The translations under genes and the position numbers were made by a program. A model generated the notes under the pieces. That model saw only the letters and a program-made list of their open reading frames with translations, did no database searches and was not told the DNA's origin. A stretch of 5,402 nt of DNA, from contig PMNP01000252.1 of the NCBI GenBank assembly GCA_003161755.1, positions 301-5,702 of the forward strand, read 5' to 3'. The DNA is from Ignavibacteriota bacterium (GTDB lineage Bacteria > Bacteroidota > UBA10030 > UBA6906). Shown in pieces: positions 4,818-5,402 of the stretch (position 1 is its first letter; each line of letters opens with the position of its first letter).

Positions 4818-5378
4818 ATGACAGTGCGAATTGTATTGATATTAGCTTTCATCCTTCTTGCTCAAGTACCCGCTGCCGCCCAGAGCGATATAGGGTTTGG
4901 TCCTCAAGTTGGCATCTATAAGGCCCAAAGCGCAGATGGCATATGGCTCATGGGAGGAGTTGCATTGCGCATGAAGTTCTCCGATGCATGGGGAGTTGAA
5001 GGATCAATCAACTACCGCGAGGAAAAGTACGCAAACAACACTGTGGCTGTACGGAGTTGGCCTGTGATGGTATCGGGACTGTTTTATCCGATTCCCATCG
5101 CATACGGAGCCATCGGCGCAGGATGGTTCAATGCGACCATCGACTACACTCTCCCCGCTGGATTGCCTGGAGGCTCTGGCCCCTTCCCAAGCGAAACAAA
5201 GCAACAATTTGGATGGCATATCGGCGGGGGCGTGGAACTGCCGCTGGGTTCAGTCGGGAAATTGGTTGGCGACATCAAATATGTCTTTCTGAATTACCGC
5301 TTCAGAAATTTCTCAGGCAGCAATGGCGCGAATAGTGATTTCTATATCGTTACAGTGGGGTTCCTCTTCGGACTCTAG
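4818..5378 (+). CDS. Small outer-membrane beta-barrel protein
   Basis: A 186-residue exported protein. Residues 1-21 form a signal peptide (MTVRIVLILAFILL, then PAAA before QS). The mature part starts DIGFGPQVGIY and is built of alternating hydrophobic/aromatic strands with Gly-rich turns: WLMGGVALRMKF, WGVEGSINYRE, FGWHIGGGVEL, LVGDIKYVFLNYRF and a last strand FYIVTVGFLFGL. This fits an 8-strand-type barrel of the OMP_b-brl class, although the C-terminal residue is Leu rather than the commonest Phe. No peptidoglycan-binding domain follows, unlike the OmpA-family gene in this window. The chosen ATG gives a clean signal peptide, but no SD precedes it. A TTG start at 4716 would add 34 residues of non-signal sequence and is unlikely. 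Its function, whether structural or as a pore, is unknown. Confidence 0.82.
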   Translation: MTVRIVLILAFILLAQVPAAAQSDIGFGPQVGIYKAQSADGIWLMGGVALRMKFSDAWGVEGSINYREEKYANNTVAVRSWPVMVSGLFYPIPIAYGAIGAGWFNATIDYTLPAGLPGGSGPFPSETKQQFGWHIGGGVELPLGSVGKLVGDIKYVFLNYRFRNFSGSNGANSDFYIVTVGFLFGL

Positions 5379-5402
5379 TCCAGTTGCCCATCGGATCGGG
5401 GA

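Noticed and set aside
1..5402. CRISPR arrays, tRNA/rRNA genes, insertion sequences, toxin-antitoxin or defence genes
   Set aside because: No repeat-spacer pattern, cloverleaf, transposase, integrase or recognisable defence domain was seen on either strand.

Overview
All seven genes in this window lie on the + strand. The organism is Gram-negative: there are two predicted outer-membrane beta-barrel proteins with signal peptides, one of which carries a C-terminal OmpA peptidoglycan-binding domain. Base composition is moderate. The mix of gene families, the good Shine-Dalgarno (SD) sites at most starts, and one exact match to the Bacteroidota-type -7 promoter box (TATGTTTG, 2944-2951) suggest the Bacteroidota/Chlorobiota/Ignavibacteriota group. 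This placement is an inference; no rRNA or other marker gene is present.

Layout. A HAD-superfamily hydrolase (26-697) probably ends an upstream unit. A 346-bp gap follows, then an OmpA-family barrel protein (1044-2231) whose linker contains five exact 11-residue repeats. A second gap of about 400 bp (2232-2629) contains inverted repeats that could fold into mutually exclusive RNA structures. Next come a YtxH-family small membrane protein (2630-2917), a secreted Met/His-rich protein (2996-3517) with a clear hairpin terminator, a GlsB/YeaQ/YmgE small membrane protein (3612-3869), a triple-BON-domain protein (4050-4700) and a second small outer-membrane beta-barrel protein (4818-5378).

Working together. 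From OmpA to the last barrel, the genes are envelope or stress-type families: OM-to-peptidoglycan anchoring, YtxH, GlsB/YeaQ and BON/OsmY-like. YtxH, YeaQ/YmgE and OsmY relatives are general or osmotic stress proteins in other bacteria, so an envelope-stress locus is the simplest reading. The genes are separated by gaps with their own candidate signals, so this looks like a regulon cluster rather than one tight operon. The strongest support is a 40-nt element repeated almost unchanged upstream of both the OmpA gene (771-810) and the BON gene (3896-3935), which suggests co-regulation.

I saw no tRNA, rRNA, CRISPR array, transposase, integrase or known defence or biosynthetic system. The most original material is in the non-coding gaps (the shared 40-nt element and the 2284-2399 fold) and in two unusual proteins (the hendecad-linker OmpA and the Met-pair protein).
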